A stretch of DNA of 64,000 nt from Novosphingobium mangrovisedimenti (GTDB taxonomy: Bacteria; Pseudomonadota; Alphaproteobacteria; Sphingomonadales; Sphingomonadaceae). The notes under the pieces were generated by a model. That model searched no databases. It was not told the origin of the DNA and saw only the letters and a program-made list of their open reading frames with translations. The position numbers were made by a program, and so were the translations under genes. The DNA is taken from positions 1 through 64,000 of the forward strand of contig NZ_JANZXA010000011.1 in the NCBI RefSeq assembly GCF_025153475.1. Reading direction: 5' to 3'. Of the stretch, positions 63,502 to 64,000 are shown in pieces (within the stretch, counting starts at the first letter, position 1; each line of letters opens with the position of its first letter).

Positions 63502-64000
63502 GGGCGGCATATCTGCTGGCCGGTGCGGCACTGGCGGTGTCCTCGGCATGGGCCGTCGCCCAGGATGCACCGGAATCGTTGCTTCCCAAGATGTTCCAGG
63601 AACCGGCTCCGACGCCTTCTCCGACAAGAACGGCGGCTCCGAGACCGGCTGCCCCGGCAGGGCCTGCGGCAGACGCAGCGCGCCCGGCTGCGGTTGCAAC
63701 GCCGGTCGTGCAGGCGCTGCCCGGAGAGGGTGCCGCCGCGGACCACGCCGCCGGCGAAGGGGGCGAAGGGGGCTTTTCGCTCAAGCGTGTGCCGACGCTG
63801 GAGGAACTGGCCGAAATGTCGCCGGATGAATTCGCCGACCTTCTTGGCAGCAACGTCGTTTTCGACATGCCGCCCCAGGCTCGCCGTTCGATGGAGCGGG
63901 CTGGGTTGCTTGGCGAGAGCGAAGGCGGCTTGCCTGCGGATTCGCTGGCACGACAGAATGCCAGGCTGATCGAACTCGCCCTGTCCGAGAACAAGGGCAG
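63498..64000 (+). CDS. Exported protein of unknown function (partial, runs off the window)
   Basis: An open frame runs from ATG 63498 to the edge, at least 167 codons. A signal peptide (MRAAYLLAGAALAVSSAWAV, exact 20, then AQD) is followed by a Pro/Ala-rich stretch to about residue 75 and a Gly-rich turn. An ordered-looking part follows, with KRVPTLEELAEMSPDEFADL (exact 20), VVFDMPPQARRSMERAG and LARQNARLIELALSENKG. It should be periplasmic or envelope-located. The function cannot be assigned from this fragment. Confidence 0.7.
   Translation, partial: MRAAYLLAGAALAVSSAWAVAQDAPESLLPKMFQEPAPTPSPTRTAAPRPAAPAGPAADAARPAAVATPVVQALPGEGAAADHAAGEGGEGGFSLKRVPTLEELAEMSPDEFADLLGSNVVFDMPPQARRSMERAGLLGESEGGLPADSLARQNARLIELALSENKG

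Overview
This 64 kb window looks like a chromosomal segment of a high-GC alphaproteobacterium of the order Sphingomonadales, most like Novosphingobium or Sphingobium. The reasons are family-level. Outer-membrane receptors with FecI/FecR regulators are abundant. The gene orders infA-maf-RNase E/G-yacG-tRNA-Phe, hisG-hisD-nusB-thiL and lepB-rnc-era are ones I recognise from this group. There is also a K+-independent proton pyrophosphatase and a complete B12-dependent propionyl-CoA pathway. No phage, plasmid backbone, insertion sequence, rRNA or CRISPR array was seen. Nearly all the sequence is coding.

Region 1 (1-12,100) is the most unusual part. After the tail of acetyl-CoA synthetase comes a five-gene leftward run: a TonB-dependent receptor with an STN signalling domain, a TSUP-family exporter, a Tat-exported PLP aminotransferase, a second closely related receptor without STN, and an M19 dipeptidase. 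It is divergent from a FecI-type sigma factor and a FecR anti-sigma factor, and an exported gamma-glutamyltransferase lies just beyond. Together these look like a ligand-sensing uptake system with its own periplasmic peptide-processing enzymes. The ligand is unknown. A peptidic (xeno)siderophore or a gamma-glutamyl peptide such as glutathione are the two readings offered.

Region 2 (12,200-26,900) is mostly housekeeping: tRNA-Phe, yacG, an RNase E/G, maf, infA, an unusual outer-membrane receptor with a Pro-rich Cys-bearing insertion, uvrC, a small secreted protein, hppA, thiL-nusB-hisD-hisG, bolA and a J-domain protein. Region 3 (26,900-36,000) is an accessory stretch marked by dispersed palindromic repeats. 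It holds a glutathione-linked set (GFA protein, three glutathione S-transferases, a truncated glyoxalase-like gene, an HxlR regulator) placed between the J-domain gene and cobS. It also holds an alkaline-phosphatase-superfamily membrane enzyme, a small HTH gene ending in a 21-bp iteron array, and a cupin gene lying between fmt and truA.

Region 4 (36,000-47,200) has recR, a GDSL lipoprotein, era, rnc, lepB, pgi, a lipoprotein subtilase of autotransporter-like layout, glutathione reductase and ctaG. Region 5 (47,300-59,900) is a propionyl-CoA to succinyl-CoA cluster (pccB, thiolase, epimerase, mutase, pccA). It also carries bioB, which makes the cofactor of the carboxylase, a MetY-type sulfhydrylase, a haem-dependent N-demethylase-like protein, an orphan low-GC lipoprotein, a CsaA-like protein and a thioesterase. 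Region 6 (59,900-64,000) has a POT peptide transporter, aroK-aroB and the start of an uncharacterised two-gene unit running off the right edge.
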